From positions 244,929 through 308,928 of the forward strand of contig NZ_NJGV01000006.1 of the NCBI RefSeq assembly GCF_002213425.1: a DNA stretch of 64,000 nucleotides. Reading direction: 5' to 3'. Both the position numbers and the translations under genes were made by a program. The notes beneath the pieces were generated by a model. It was not told where the DNA came from. It saw only the letters and a list, made by a program, of their open reading frames with translations, and made no database searches. Below are positions 9,791 through 22,643 of this stretch, piece by piece; the first letter of the stretch is position 1, and each line of letters opens with the position of its first letter. This DNA is from Herbaspirillum aquaticum. GTDB lineage: Bacteria > Pseudomonadota > Gammaproteobacteria > Burkholderiales > Burkholderiaceae_D.

Positions 9791-10075
9791 ATGGGAAATG
9801 CTTTGTCGTGGATGTCGTGGACGCCACCGGTGGCGATCTTTTTCGCCTGCGTGGTGCTGATGCTGATCGGCATGACGGTGTGGGAAATCCGCTCGCCGAC
9901 CATCGAGCGCAAGGGCTTCCTGCCCATGCGCACCACGCGCGGTGACCGCCTGTTCATCGGGCTGCTCACGGCTGCTTACATCAACCTGGCCTGGGTCGGA
10001 CTCACCGACCTGGACCAGTGGTATGCCGCCGCAATCGGTTTCGTGATGCTGGCGCTGATCATGCGCAAGGGGTGA
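9791..10075 (+). CDS. glpU: Small membrane protein of the glycerol ABC operon (GlpU, DUF2160-like)
   Basis: A 94-residue protein with three hydrophobic spans, matching in position and size the small DUF2160 membrane protein (GlpU) found in rhizobial glp operons. Its role is unknown. An accessory part in the membrane complex is plausible from its constant place between permease and binding-protein genes. The ATG at 9791 follows a GGGGAG site; a GTG at 9785 inside the glpQ stop is an alternative. Confidence 0.8.
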   Translation: MGNALSWMSWTPPVAIFFACVVLMLIGMTVWEIRSPTIERKGFLPMRTTRGDRLFIGLLTAAYINLAWVGLTDLDQWYAAAIGFVMLALIMRKG

Positions 10076-10146
10076 GAAGAGTTTTCAGGCAGCAGGCAAG
10101 AGATCTGTAATCAGAACGGTAATCACAATGGACGTCCGGGGATTCT

Positions 10147-10180
10147 CCTTCCCTACCCGGCACGCCAACCCAGGGGAAGG
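10147..10180 (+). other. Intercistronic hairpin before glpV
   Basis: CCTTCCC (10147-10153) pairs with GGGAAGG (10174-10180) across a 20-base loop, just upstream of the glpV ribosome site. Hairpins here often raise the level of a binding-protein mRNA relative to the permease genes; that role is inferred. Confidence 0.4.
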
Positions 10181-10192
10181 TGACGAGGAGAC

Positions 10193-11941
<1,749 letters not shown>

Positions 11942-11970
11942 TGCAGCCTGATCGCCATCACGCGTGAGAT

Positions 11971-12008
11971 GACGCCATCCCGGCCGGTGTCGGGGTGGCG
12001 TCTTCACA
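11971..12008 (+). terminator. Hairpin downstream of glpV
   Basis: GACGCCATCCCG (11971-11982) pairs with CGGGGTGGCGTC (11991-12002), twelve pairs with one G-T wobble. The T tract is weak (TTCACATT), so it may be a partial terminator that reduces read-through into glpK. Confidence 0.6.
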
Positions 12009-12152
12009 TTGATCGGGTGCGTGTTGACTTGGTTTTACGTTGAACCTTAGTCTCTTCCGTGATGGACCGCATGTAGATTGCGGTTGCGGCCCGCAGGAAT
12101 GTGTTATTCCATTTTCAAACCTTAGTATTTCAGTCGTCTGCAAGGAATCATC

Positions 12153-13634
<1,482 letters not shown>

Positions 13635-13643
13635 TCGAGAAAG

Positions 13644-13667
13644 CGGCGGCGCAGCGCTGCGCCGCCG
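13644..13667. terminator. Perfect 24-bp GC-rich palindrome between glpK and the HD-GYP gene
   Basis: Twelve bases beginning CGGCGGCGCAGC are followed directly by their reverse complement. The palindrome sits between two convergent stop codons and has no T tract on either side, so it is a candidate bidirectional or factor-assisted terminator. Confidence 0.55.
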
Positions 13668-13674
13668 GGATGCA

Positions 13675-14895
13675 TCAGTTTGGCGTGCCGGTGCTGAGCA
13701 TCTGCATGGTGTCGAGATGGCTCAGGCGCGCCCATTCCTCGCCGCCCCGGGCGACGATGGTATCGGCTTCGGGCGTGGCCATCAGGTCGAGGATCTCGGT
13801 GTCGCTCATTTCCATGTCGTCGTTGTAGCGGAACACCTTCAACACCGGGCGCGTCAGGTCCTGCGCATTCTGGCGGATCACGAAACCGGAGCGGCCCGAT
13901 TCCAGCTTGACGATGGAGCCGACCGGGTAGATGCCCAGGGTCTTGACGAAGGCCAGGAACATGGCGCGGTCGAAGTGGCCGGTCCAGGAGGCCATGCTGG
14001 AAATTGCTTCGGCAGGGTCCCAGGCGCGCTTGTAGGGACGGTCCGAGGTGAGCGCGTCATACACGTCGCAAATCGCCGCCATGCGCGCATACAGGCTGAT
14101 CTGGCCGCTGCGCAGCAGTTCCGGGTAGCCGTGGCCGTCCATCTTCTCGTGATGGTGCAGGCAGACATCGCGCGCGTAATCGGGCACGTTGGGGTCCAGG
14201 CTCAGGTATTTGTAGCCCAGTTCGGGATGCTTCTTGATCAGGGTGAATTCATCGTCGGTGAGCTTGCCGGGCTTGTTGAGCAGGTCGTGCGGCAGGAAGG
14301 CCTTGCCCACATCGTGCAGGAAACCACCCAGGCCGGCTTCGCGGCAGGCCTTCTCGTCCAGGCCCAGGGTGCGCCCCAGGGCGACCATCAGGGCGCAGAC
14401 CGCCACCGAGTGCAGGTAGGTATATTCATCGGCCAGTTTCAGGCGCAGCACGCTGAGCGTGCCATTGGGGCTTTGCAGGACGGCCCCGGCAATTTCCTCC
14501 ACCACCGTCACGCAGCGCTCCATGTCCAGCGCCTTGCCCAGCCGGGCTTCGCTGAACATGGCCTTGGTCGCCTTCTTGGCGTTCTCGCGCAGGGCTTCGG
14601 CTTCCAGCAGGGTGGTGTCGATGTCCGGACCCGGCGGCAGTTCGGGGGCAGGCTCGGCGGGCACGGGTGCGCTGTCTTCAGGGGCTGCCCCTTGCCCGTT
14701 CGTCTCGGCCACATCCAGCCCGCGTTCCGGATCGATCCAGCAGTGGGCGATGCCGCTGGCATGCGCCTGCTTCAGGTCGGCTTCATTCTTGAGCAGGAAC
14801 TTGTTCTTCCAGAACGGGTGGTCCAGCCAGGCCGCTTCGAAGCCGCAGAAATACATCCCGAGGACCAGATCCTCCGTTTTAATTTTTTTCAACAT
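13675..14895 (-). CDS. HD-GYP domain protein, cyclic-di-GMP phosphodiesterase
   Basis: About 406 residues. An N-terminal DUF3391-like domain (MLKKIKTEDLVLGMYF) is followed by a proline-rich linker with repeated PAEP-type segments (about 70-90) and the HD-GYP domain. The metal and catalytic motifs are intact: LHDVGK and HHHEKMDGHGYP. The predicted reaction is hydrolysis of cyclic di-GMP, linking it to motility or biofilm control. The ATG at 14895 gives the usual family start; a GTG eight codons upstream (14919) is also possible. The promoter region carries two CATATG palindromes at 15006 and 15018. It is convergent with glpK. Confidence 0.92.
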   Translation of the reverse strand: MLKKIKTEDLVLGMYFCGFEAAWLDHPFWKNKFLLKNEADLKQAHASGIAHCWIDPERGLDVAETNGQGAAPEDSAPVPAEPAPELPPGPDIDTTLLEAEALRENAKKATKAMFSEARLGKALDMERCVTVVEEIAGAVLQSPNGTLSVLRLKLADEYTYLHSVAVCALMVALGRTLGLDEKACREAGLGGFLHDVGKAFLPHDLLNKPGKLTDDEFTLIKKHPELGYKYLSLDPNVPDYARDVCLHHHEKMDGHGYPELLRSGQISLYARMAAICDVYDALTSDRPYKRAWDPAEAISSMASWTGHFDRAMFLAFVKTLGIYPVGSIVKLESGRSGFVIRQNAQDLTRPVLKVFRYNDDMEMSDTEILDLMATPEADTIVARGGEEWARLSHLDTMQMLSTGTPN

Positions 14896-15095
14896 TTCTC
14901 GTACATCTTTCCGGCGCACCGGGGAACGGGTTGGCGTGGCGCTCTTGGCCGCAGGCGATGGAGCGCCGAGGGTACGCGGACAGGATTGCTTGTCGTTAAT
15001 GATCTCATATGCATGACCATATGTGAACGTTTCTGATTTGTTGCAATCGTGCCAATGCCGCGCCGTTGCGGGCTGCCGGCGTACCTGGCCCGGTT

Positions 15096-16529
15096 TCAGA
15101 CCACGGCCGGTTTCATCAGCGGCTGGTCGGCCAGGGTGCTGCGGATGAGGCCCAGGGCATGCTGGATGTCACTGCGGCTGGCGATGCCGCCGATGCACAC
15201 CCGCACGGCCTGCACCGGGGCGGCCGTCACCGAGAAAGCATCCACCCCCACCACGGCCACGCCATTGCTGCGCATCTGGGCGGAAAAGCTGCTGGCCTGC
15301 CAGCCGCCGGGCAGCTTGAGCCACAGGTGGAAGGCCTCCGCTTCGGAGGCATAGCTGTGCTCGGGCAGGATGCGGGCGGCGATCTTCTGGCGGGCCATCG
15401 ACTCCTTGCGGATGTTGGCCAGCGCCAGGTCGGCCACGCCGTCGCGGATCCAGTGCGTGGCCAGGGTCGAGGTGACCGGCGAGGCCATGACCGTGGTCGC
15501 GCGCAGGGCGGCCGTCAGGCGTGCGGCCGAGGCCACGTCCGGCGCCACCATGTAGGCGATGCGCAAGCCCGCGCCCACGGTCTTGGCCAGGCCCGTGACG
15601 TAGTAGGTCAGTTCGCTGCCCAGGCTGGCGATGGCCGGTGGCGCATTGCGCGGCAGGAAACCGTAGGCATCGTCCTCGATGATGGCGACCTCGTAGTGGC
15701 GGGCGATCTCCACCAGCGCCTGGCGCCGTGACACCGAGGTCGTGCAGGTGGTCGGGTTCAGCAGCGTGGGATTGCAATACAGCGCCTTGGGCGCGTATTG
15801 CGCGCAGGCGCCCGCGAAGGCCACGGCATCGATGCCTTCATTGTCCATCGGCAAGCCGACCAGCTTGATGTTGAGATGCCCGGCCAGTGCCCGCAGGCCG
15901 GGATAGGTGACGTCCTCGCAGCAGAGCACGCCGCCCGGCCCGACCACCATGGTGAGGATGGCCAGCAGCGCACATTGCGCGCCCGGCGTCACCAGTACCC
16001 GTTCCGGTTCCACCAGCAGCGCGCGTCGGCGCAGCCAGAGCGCACCGGCTTCGCGATCCTCCGGCGATCCGCCGAAATCCTGGTAGCGCATCAGGTCGCG
16101 CAGGCGGCCGTTGACCTTGCTCCATCCCGACTGCATCAATTCCATCAGCTCCGGCGACTCCGGCTCGGGCGGCATGTTCATCGACATGTCCACATTGGGC
16201 CGGCCTTCGGTCACGCGCGGGATGCGCGGACGGCGTTTGCCGCAGACGAAGGTGCCGCGTCCCACCACCGAATCCACCAGGCCGCGCCGATGCGCTTCCG
16301 TATACGCGCGGGCCACCGTGGTGAAGTCCAGGTCCAGCAACTCGGCCAGCTTGCGTTGCGGCGGCAGGCGCTGCTCGGGCTGCAGGTGGCCGGTGGCGAC
16401 ATCCTCGGCGATCGCATTGGCGATGGCCAGGTAGAGCGGTCCGCTGCCCTTCTTCAATTTCGGGACCCACAGGGTGCTGTTCTTGGGCATGGCGGCTTCC
16501 TCGTTTCCGGCGTTCAACATTGACTGCAT
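15096..16529 (-). CDS. MocR-type (GntR/aminotransferase) transcriptional regulator
   Basis: A 477-residue fusion of an N-terminal GntR winged helix-turn-helix (residues 25-95, with LPPQRKLAELLDLDFTTVAR) to a fold-type-I aminotransferase-like domain that binds pyridoxal phosphate. The Schiff-base lysine lies in GLAKTVGAGLR. Such proteins are regulators rather than enzymes. The start at 16529 has GAGG 7 bases upstream. A perfect 17-bp palindrome stands 15 bp upstream of the start. It is divergent from the Nit1C cluster, which it may control; that link is inferred from position. Confidence 0.9.
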   Translation of the reverse strand: MQSMLNAGNEEAAMPKNSTLWVPKLKKGSGPLYLAIANAIAEDVATGHLQPEQRLPPQRKLAELLDLDFTTVARAYTEAHRRGLVDSVVGRGTFVCGKRRPRIPRVTEGRPNVDMSMNMPPEPESPELMELMQSGWSKVNGRLRDLMRYQDFGGSPEDREAGALWLRRRALLVEPERVLVTPGAQCALLAILTMVVGPGGVLCCEDVTYPGLRALAGHLNIKLVGLPMDNEGIDAVAFAGACAQYAPKALYCNPTLLNPTTCTTSVSRRQALVEIARHYEVAIIEDDAYGFLPRNAPPAIASLGSELTYYVTGLAKTVGAGLRIAYMVAPDVASAARLTAALRATTVMASPVTSTLATHWIRDGVADLALANIRKESMARQKIAARILPEHSYASEAEAFHLWLKLPGGWQASSFSAQMRSNGVAVVGVDAFSVTAAPVQAVRVCIGGIASRSDIQHALGLIRSTLADQPLMKPAVV

Positions 16530-16543
16530 CGAAAAGCCTCATT

Positions 16544-16560
16544 GAATGCAATTTGCATTC
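16544..16560. promoter_or_regulatory. Perfect 17-bp palindrome, candidate MocR operator
   Basis: GAATGCAATTTGCATTC is a perfect inverted repeat with a central T, 15 bp upstream of the MocR gene start. A partial copy (CAATTTGC) recurs at 16814-16821 next to the candidate sigma-54 promoter of the Nit1C cluster. Confidence 0.65.
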
Positions 16561-16933
16561 CATCCAATCGGGCTGCAAAGGAGCTGCGATTGCACCGTCT
16601 TGCGTCATCCCGCGCAGTGCCGGCGCACCAACTCAAGACACGGCGCTGCGCCAGGGTGCAAGCGGGTTTGCGCGGTGTTTGCGGATTGTATGGAGGGATT
16701 GAATGGATTGCTTCATGGCCCGCAAAAAACCGTTCGCCGGTGACGATTCGGCAAGCCGCACAGCAGCTGGGGGTGGCATCGGAATGCTGCGATTGACGGG
16801 ATTTTTATGCAGTCAATTTGCCCATTGACGGGGTGCTGGTGGCACGCCTGATGCATTCAATGCCAGCGTCGCGGCGAGGTCGCCGGACCACTTCCCCAAG
16901 TGCAGACCAACAGCAATCGAGAGGAGTATCACC
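16561..16933 (+). promoter_or_regulatory. Regulatory region and leader of the Nit1C cluster with sigma-54 promoter
   Basis: No convincing gene lies here. At 16840-16855 stands TGGCACG-N4-ATGCA, which matches the sigma-54 consensus TGGCACG-N4-TTGCW with one mismatch and exact GG/GC spacing. It would start transcription near 16866, leaving a leader of about 68 bases. ATTGACGGG is repeated at 16792 and 16824. No clear NtrC consensus pair was found upstream. Confidence 0.65.
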
Positions 16934-17416
16934 ATGCCCGCAGTCACCAAAGCAGCCCACACCCCCGGCGATTTCCTGGTGGATTATGAAGAGAAGGTAT
17001 TCGAAGACGTCAAAGCCCAGCCGGGAGAAAAAGCGCTGGTGACGTTCCATACGGTGGCCTTCGAAGGCTCGATCGGTTTCGTCAACCTGCTGCAGGCCAC
17101 GCGCCTGAAGCGCAAGGGTTTCGAGACCTCCATCCTGCTCTACGGTCCCGGTGTGACGCTGGGCGTGCAGCGCGGTTTCCCGACCCTGGGCGATGAGGCT
17201 TTCCCCGGTCACCAGAACTTCAACAAGCAGATCGTCAAGTTCATGGAAGAGGGCGGCAAGGTCTACGCCTGCCGCTTCGCCCTGCAGGCCCTGTACGGTC
17301 ACGGCGAGCCCTCGCTGATCCCGGGCATCCGCCCCATCAATCCGCTGGACGTGCTGGACCTGGTGCTGCTGCATCGTCGCGACAACGCCTTCATCCTCGA
17401 CACCTGGACCCTGTAA
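16934..17416 (+). CDS. Nit1C cluster protein, MSMEG_0572/Sll0783 family
   Basis: A 160-residue cytoplasmic protein of the Nit1C nitrogen-starvation family (Sll0783 in Synechocystis). Its biochemical role is unknown. The fold appears alpha/beta, with the segment [25 protein letters not shown] suggesting a small DsrE-like or substrate-handling domain; that fold idea is a guess. A strong GAGAGGAG site precedes the ATG. It is the first gene of the cluster after the sigma-54-like promoter, 16 bp before the nitrilase gene. Confidence 0.85.
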   Translation: MPAVTKAAHTPGDFLVDYEEKVFEDVKAQPGEKALVTFHTVAFEGSIGFVNLLQATRLKRKGFETSILLYGPGVTLGVQRGFPTLGDEAFPGHQNFNKQIVKFMEEGGKVYACRFALQALYGHGEPSLIPGIRPINPLDVLDLVLLHRRDNAFILDTWTL

Positions 17417-17432
17417 GCGGAAGGGCGGCCCC

Positions 17433-18515
<1,083 letters not shown>

Positions 18516-19555
18516 CGATCCCGCAGCCGGCGCACAGAGCCGCCGGGGCGGGGCAGGGCCGTCGGATCACAAGGCGGTGACCGTCGACGGGCATACCGTG
18601 ATGATCCCGGTGCATACGGCCGGGGCCTGGTCCTCGCCGTATGTGGCCACGCAGCCCGGCGCCGATGGCGCTTCGCGCATCCTGCGCGATGGCGTGGAAG
18701 TGGGCGTGGTGTCCTTCCCGCACCAGCCGCGCTTCTACAAGATGCAGACCTTTGATGGCATCCCCTACGGCAAGATCGCCACGCTGCATGGCGCCGATGT
18801 GCTGGCCACCACCATCCTGCAGAGCTGCATCCGTTACGAGAGCCGCCGCAAGTCCTGCCAGTTCTGCGCCATCGGCCAGTCGCTGGCGGCCGGCCGTACC
18901 ATCCTGCGCAAGACGCCCGAGCAGCTGGGCGAGGTGGCGCGTGCGGCAGTGCTGCTCGATGGCGTCAAGCACATGGTCATGACCACCGGTACGCCCAATG
19001 CCACCGATCGCGGTGCGCAGCTGCTCTGCGAGAGTGCCTTCGGCGTGAAGTCGGCGGTGAACCTGCCGATCCAGGGCCAGTGCGAGCCGCCGGACGACAA
19101 CGCCTGGTTCCGCCGCATGGCCGATGCCGGCATCGATACCCTGGGCATGCACCTGGAAGCGGTCACGCCGGAAGTGCGCAAGCGCATCATGCCCGGCAAG
19201 GCCACGGTGCCGGTGGAGCGTTACATGGAGGCATTCGCCGCTGCCGTCGAGGTGTTCGGACGCGGGCAGGTCAGCACCTACATCCTGGCCGGCCTGGGTG
19301 ACAGCGACGAGGCCATCCTCAGGATGAGCGAGCAGCTCATCGCACTGGGCGTGTATCCCTTCGTGGTGCCCTTCGTCCCGATCTCGGGCACGCCGCTGGA
19401 AGATCACCCTTCTCCCGATGCCGCATCGATGCGTCGCCTGCTCGCGCCCCTGGCTGACATGCTGGAGAGCGCGGGCATGCGCTCGGGCGACGCCAAGGCC
19501 GGCTGCGGCAAGTGCGGTGCGTGTTCCTCGCTGTCTTCGTTCGAAAGGAAATGAC

Positions 19556-20119
19556 ATGAGCGACGTGGCCGAAAAAATTTCCCTCGCGCCTGAAATCCTG
19601 GCGCAAGGCGTGCGCATCAAGCTGGCGCTGGACAAAGGGGAGCGCGAAGCAGCGCGCCGCCTGCGCCGGGACGTGTTCTGCACCGAGCAGGGTGTCTTCC
19701 GGGAGGACGACACCGATGCCATCGACAGCATCGCCATGCCCATCGTGGCCGTTCTTGAGCGCGCCGATGGTTGGCGGGAAATCATAGGAACGGTGCGTAT
19801 CCATGAATCTTCGCCAGGCGTGTGGCACGGTTCCCGGCTGGCCGTGGCGCAGCATGCGCGCCGCATCGGCTCGGTCGGCAGCGGCCTCATCAAGCTGGCC
19901 GTCTCCACCGCCCATGCGCATGGCTGCCACACCTTCCTGGCCCAGGTGCAGAGCCAGAATGCACCGCTGTTCCGGCGCCTGCACTGGCATACCCTGGCCG
20001 AGATCGAAGTGCATGGGCTGCCGCATCACCAGATGCAGGCCGACCTGTCCTTCTATCCGCCCATCAGCGATGGCGACGTCGGTTTCATCGTGGGTGGCCG
20101 CCAGGAGCAAAAGCCATGA
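19556..20119 (+). CDS. GNAT-family N-acetyltransferase, MSMEG_0567/Sll0786 N-terminal family
   Basis: A 187-residue GNAT acyltransferase. Typical features are the R-x-x-F-C-x-E-Q-G start of the fold (RRDVFCTEQGVF, about 43-54), the strand GTVRIHE and the acyl-CoA loop ARRIGSVGSGLI. The ATG follows AAAGGA and lies 1 bp after the radical SAM stop; the stop overlaps the next start by ATGA. In some bacteria this domain is fused to the following AIR-synthase-like domain, so the two products probably work together. Confidence 0.88.
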   Translation: MSDVAEKISLAPEILAQGVRIKLALDKGEREAARRLRRDVFCTEQGVFREDDTDAIDSIAMPIVAVLERADGWREIIGTVRIHESSPGVWHGSRLAVAQHARRIGSVGSGLIKLAVSTAHAHGCHTFLAQVQSQNAPLFRRLHWHTLAEIEVHGLPHHQMQADLSFYPPISDGDVGFIVGGRQEQKP

Positions 20120-21117
20120 ATGCGCGCCACGGCAGCGCCGCGCTGGCGCAGATCGTCGAGGCCTTGCGCAGCTCGCGCGGCATCGCCCACAAGCGCGATA
20201 TCGACGCTGTGATGCAGGCCTTGCCGATGGCGGCGGCGATCCGGCACCAGGGCCATACCCTGGCCGTGGGCGATGATTGTGCCGCCATTCCCGATGGCGA
20301 CGGCTACCTGCTGTTTGCCATCGAAGGATTCATCAATGAGTTCGTGGAGCAGCAGCCCTGGTTTGCCGGCTACTGCGGCGTGATGGTCAACGTCAGCGAC
20401 ATCTATGCCATGGGCGGCCGTCCCCTGGCGGTGGTCGATGCGCTGTGGAGCCGTGGCGACGAGGCTGCACGTCCCATCCTCGAGGGCCTGGCCGAGGGCG
20501 CCCGCGTCTACGGCGTACCGCTGGTGGGCGGACACAGCAATGGCCGCAATGACCGCGAGCAGTTGTCGGTTGCCATCATGGGCCGGGCCAAGCGGCTGCT
20601 CACCAGTTTCGATGCGCGCAGTGGCGAGCACCTGGTGGCGGCCATCGATTTGCGCGGACGCTTCCAGGAACCCTATGCCTACTGGAATGCCAGCACCGGT
20701 GCGCCCGCCGAACGCTTGCGCGCTGATCTCGAGGTGCTGCCCGGGCTGGCCGAGGCAGGCCTGGTGCGGGCGGCCAAGGACATCAGCATGGCCGGCGTGA
20801 TCGGGACCGCCCTGATGCTGCTGGAGTGTTCCGGCAAGGGGGCGGTGATCGACCTGGATGCCGTGCCGCGTCCGCCGGAGGCCGATTTCCTGCGCTGGCT
20901 GGGCGCCTTCCCCAGCTATGGTTTTTTGCTCAGCGTGGCCGGGGAGGACCTGCAGGAAGTACTGTCCCGCTTCGCCGCGCGCGACATTGCCGCTGCCGCC
21001 ATCGGCCGCATCGATGACAGCCGCCAGCTCGACCTGTGCATGCAGGGGCAGCGGCTGCCGTTCTGGAACCTGGCCGAGGAAGCGTTGATCGGTTGCGGTC
21101 CGCGCCGGGAGTCGTAA
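20116..21117 (+). CDS. AIR-synthase-like (PurM-like) protein, MSMEG_0567/Sll0787 family
   Basis: A 333-residue PurM/SelD-like protein. The N-terminal half has the ATP-binding features of the family (VGDDCAAIPDG, VNVSDIYAMGGRPLAVVDAL, GGHSNGRNDREQLSVAIMG) and the C-terminal half carries AAKDISMAGVIGTALMLLE. The predicted activity is ATP-dependent activation of an amide- or carbonyl-type substrate, but the actual one is unknown. It starts inside the previous stop (ATGA), which fixes the start and implies translational coupling. Confidence 0.88.
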   Translation: MNARHGSAALAQIVEALRSSRGIAHKRDIDAVMQALPMAAAIRHQGHTLAVGDDCAAIPDGDGYLLFAIEGFINEFVEQQPWFAGYCGVMVNVSDIYAMGGRPLAVVDALWSRGDEAARPILEGLAEGARVYGVPLVGGHSNGRNDREQLSVAIMGRAKRLLTSFDARSGEHLVAAIDLRGRFQEPYAYWNASTGAPAERLRADLEVLPGLAEAGLVRAAKDISMAGVIGTALMLLECSGKGAVIDLDAVPRPPEADFLRWLGAFPSYGFLLSVAGEDLQEVLSRFAARDIAAAAIGRIDDSRQLDLCMQGQRLPFWNLAEEALIGCGPRRES

Positions 21118-22314
21118 ATGGACGCACTACGCACACCCCTGCGCATCGCCATGCTGACCCACTCCGTCAATCCGCGCGGCGGTGTGGTACACGCCTTGCA
21201 ACTGGCCGAGAGCCTGCAGGCCATGGGGCAGGACGTCACCCTGTTTGCCCCCGATGCCCGCGGCAAGGGTTTGTTCCGGCCTGCGGCCTGCCATTTCCAG
21301 CCGGTGCCGGGACCCGCGCAGTGCGGTGATGTGGCTGGCATGGTGCGCCAGCGCATCGACGATTACCTGCGCTGCTTCGCGCAGCGCGACATGGGGCGCT
21401 TTGACATCTGCCATGCGCAGGATTCCATCAGCGCCAACGCACTGGCCACCCTGGCCGAGCGTGGCGTGATCGGCGGCTATGTCCGCACCGTGCATCATCT
21501 CGACCAGTTCGACGATGCGCGCCTGCACGCCTGGCAGGAACGCGGCTACCGTGAGGCCGACCTGGTGCTGTGCGTGAGCCGGACCTGGCAGGACATCCTG
21601 CTGCGCGAACATGGCGTGCGCTCCGCGCTGGTGTCCAACGGGGTCGACACGCTGCGCTATACCGCCGAGCCAGGACCCCGCGATCAGGCTTTGCGGCATG
21701 CCCTTGGCCTGACCGGCGCCCCGCTGTTGCTGGCCGTCGGCGGCGTCGAACCCCGCAAGAACACGCTGGGCATCCTGCAGGCTTTCGTGCGTCTGCGCCG
21801 CGTCTATCCGCAGGCGCAACTGGTCATTGCCGGTGGCGCCAGCGTGCTCGATCACGCGCACTACCAGCAAGCCTTCCAGGCCGAGCTTGAGGCCGCCGCC
21901 TTGCCGGCCGACGCCGTGCGCATCCTCGGCCAGGTGGCCGACGCCGACATGCCGTCCCTGTTCCGCTGTGCCGATGTGCTGGTGTTTCCCTCGCTCAGGG
22001 AGGGTTTCGGCCTGGTGGTACTGGAGGCCATGGCCAGCGGCGTGCCGGTGGTGGTCTCGCGCATCGCGCCCTTTACCGAGTATCTCGACGGCGACTGCTG
22101 CGCCTGGGTCGATCCGACCGACCCGGCCTCGGTGGCCGCCGGCATCGCCCATGCGCTGGACCCGGCTGCGCGGCCAAGTTTGATCGCGGCGGGCCGGGAA
22201 GTATGTGCGCGCTTCGCATGGCAGCGCTCGGCACGGCGGCATGCCGGCCTGTATGCAGATTTCATCAGCTGCCCCCCGTTGGCAGCGTCTTTCCAAGAGG
22301 AACACCATGCCTGA
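21118..22314 (+). CDS. GT4-family glycosyltransferase, MSMEG_0565 family
   Basis: A 398-residue GT-B glycosyltransferase. The N-terminal half contains GGVVHALQLAESL and the C-terminal nucleotide-sugar domain contains GGVEPRKNTLGILQAF and the EX7E motif in SLREGFGLVVLEAMASGVPVV. The donor and acceptor are unknown. A sugar-modifying step in a nitrile-linked cluster hints at a glycosylated intermediate or product. It follows the previous stop without a gap and overlaps the next gene by 8 bp. Confidence 0.9.
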   Translation: MDALRTPLRIAMLTHSVNPRGGVVHALQLAESLQAMGQDVTLFAPDARGKGLFRPAACHFQPVPGPAQCGDVAGMVRQRIDDYLRCFAQRDMGRFDICHAQDSISANALATLAERGVIGGYVRTVHHLDQFDDARLHAWQERGYREADLVLCVSRTWQDILLREHGVRSALVSNGVDTLRYTAEPGPRDQALRHALGLTGAPLLLAVGGVEPRKNTLGILQAFVRLRRVYPQAQLVIAGGASVLDHAHYQQAFQAELEAAALPADAVRILGQVADADMPSLFRCADVLVFPSLREGFGLVVLEAMASGVPVVVSRIAPFTEYLDGDCCAWVDPTDPASVAAGIAHALDPAARPSLIAAGREVCARFAWQRSARRHAGLYADFISCPPLAASFQEEHHA

Positions 22315-22594
22315 AATGCACTTTCGCGTCCGCTGGCCGGACGACACCGTCACCGATTGCTATTCGCCCTCGCTGGTGGTGAAGGAACACCTGGAGGCCG
22401 GCCGCAGCTACCCGCTGGCCGAGTTCGTCCAGCGCAGCGCGACCGCGCTCAACATCGGCAGCGAGCGGGTGCGCGAGAAATACGGTTTCGCCTGTTCATC
22501 CGCCCTGGACCAGCTGCGCCGCATCGAGGAGCTGGCTGCCCGCTTCGAGGCCAGTCCCGATCCGGTGGTGCGGGTCGAATCCTTTACGCCCTGA
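22307..22594 (+). CDS. Small Nit1C protein, MSMEG_0570 family
   Basis: A 95-residue protein of a nitrogen-starvation-response family of unknown function. It starts MPEMHFRVRWPDDTVTDCYSPS, with an acidic and aromatic N-terminal strand region followed by helices. An AGAGG site 6 bases upstream selects the ATG at 22307. It overlaps the glycosyltransferase end and lies 49 bp before the flavoprotein gene. Confidence 0.85.
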   Translation: MPEMHFRVRWPDDTVTDCYSPSLVVKEHLEAGRSYPLAEFVQRSATALNIGSERVREKYGFACSSALDQLRRIEELAARFEASPDPVVRVESFTP

Positions 22595-22643
22595 GCGGCA
22601 TCTTCCTGACTCTCCATCAACACGACATCGCAAGAGGAACATC

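Noticed and set aside
16520..16796. Small open frames between the MocR gene and the Nit1C cluster
   Set aside because: No ribosome sites and no similarity; the region is better explained as regulatory DNA.
16600..16830. NtrC enhancer sites upstream of the sigma-54 promoter
   Set aside because: GCACC and GGTGC half-sites occur but are not at NtrC spacing.
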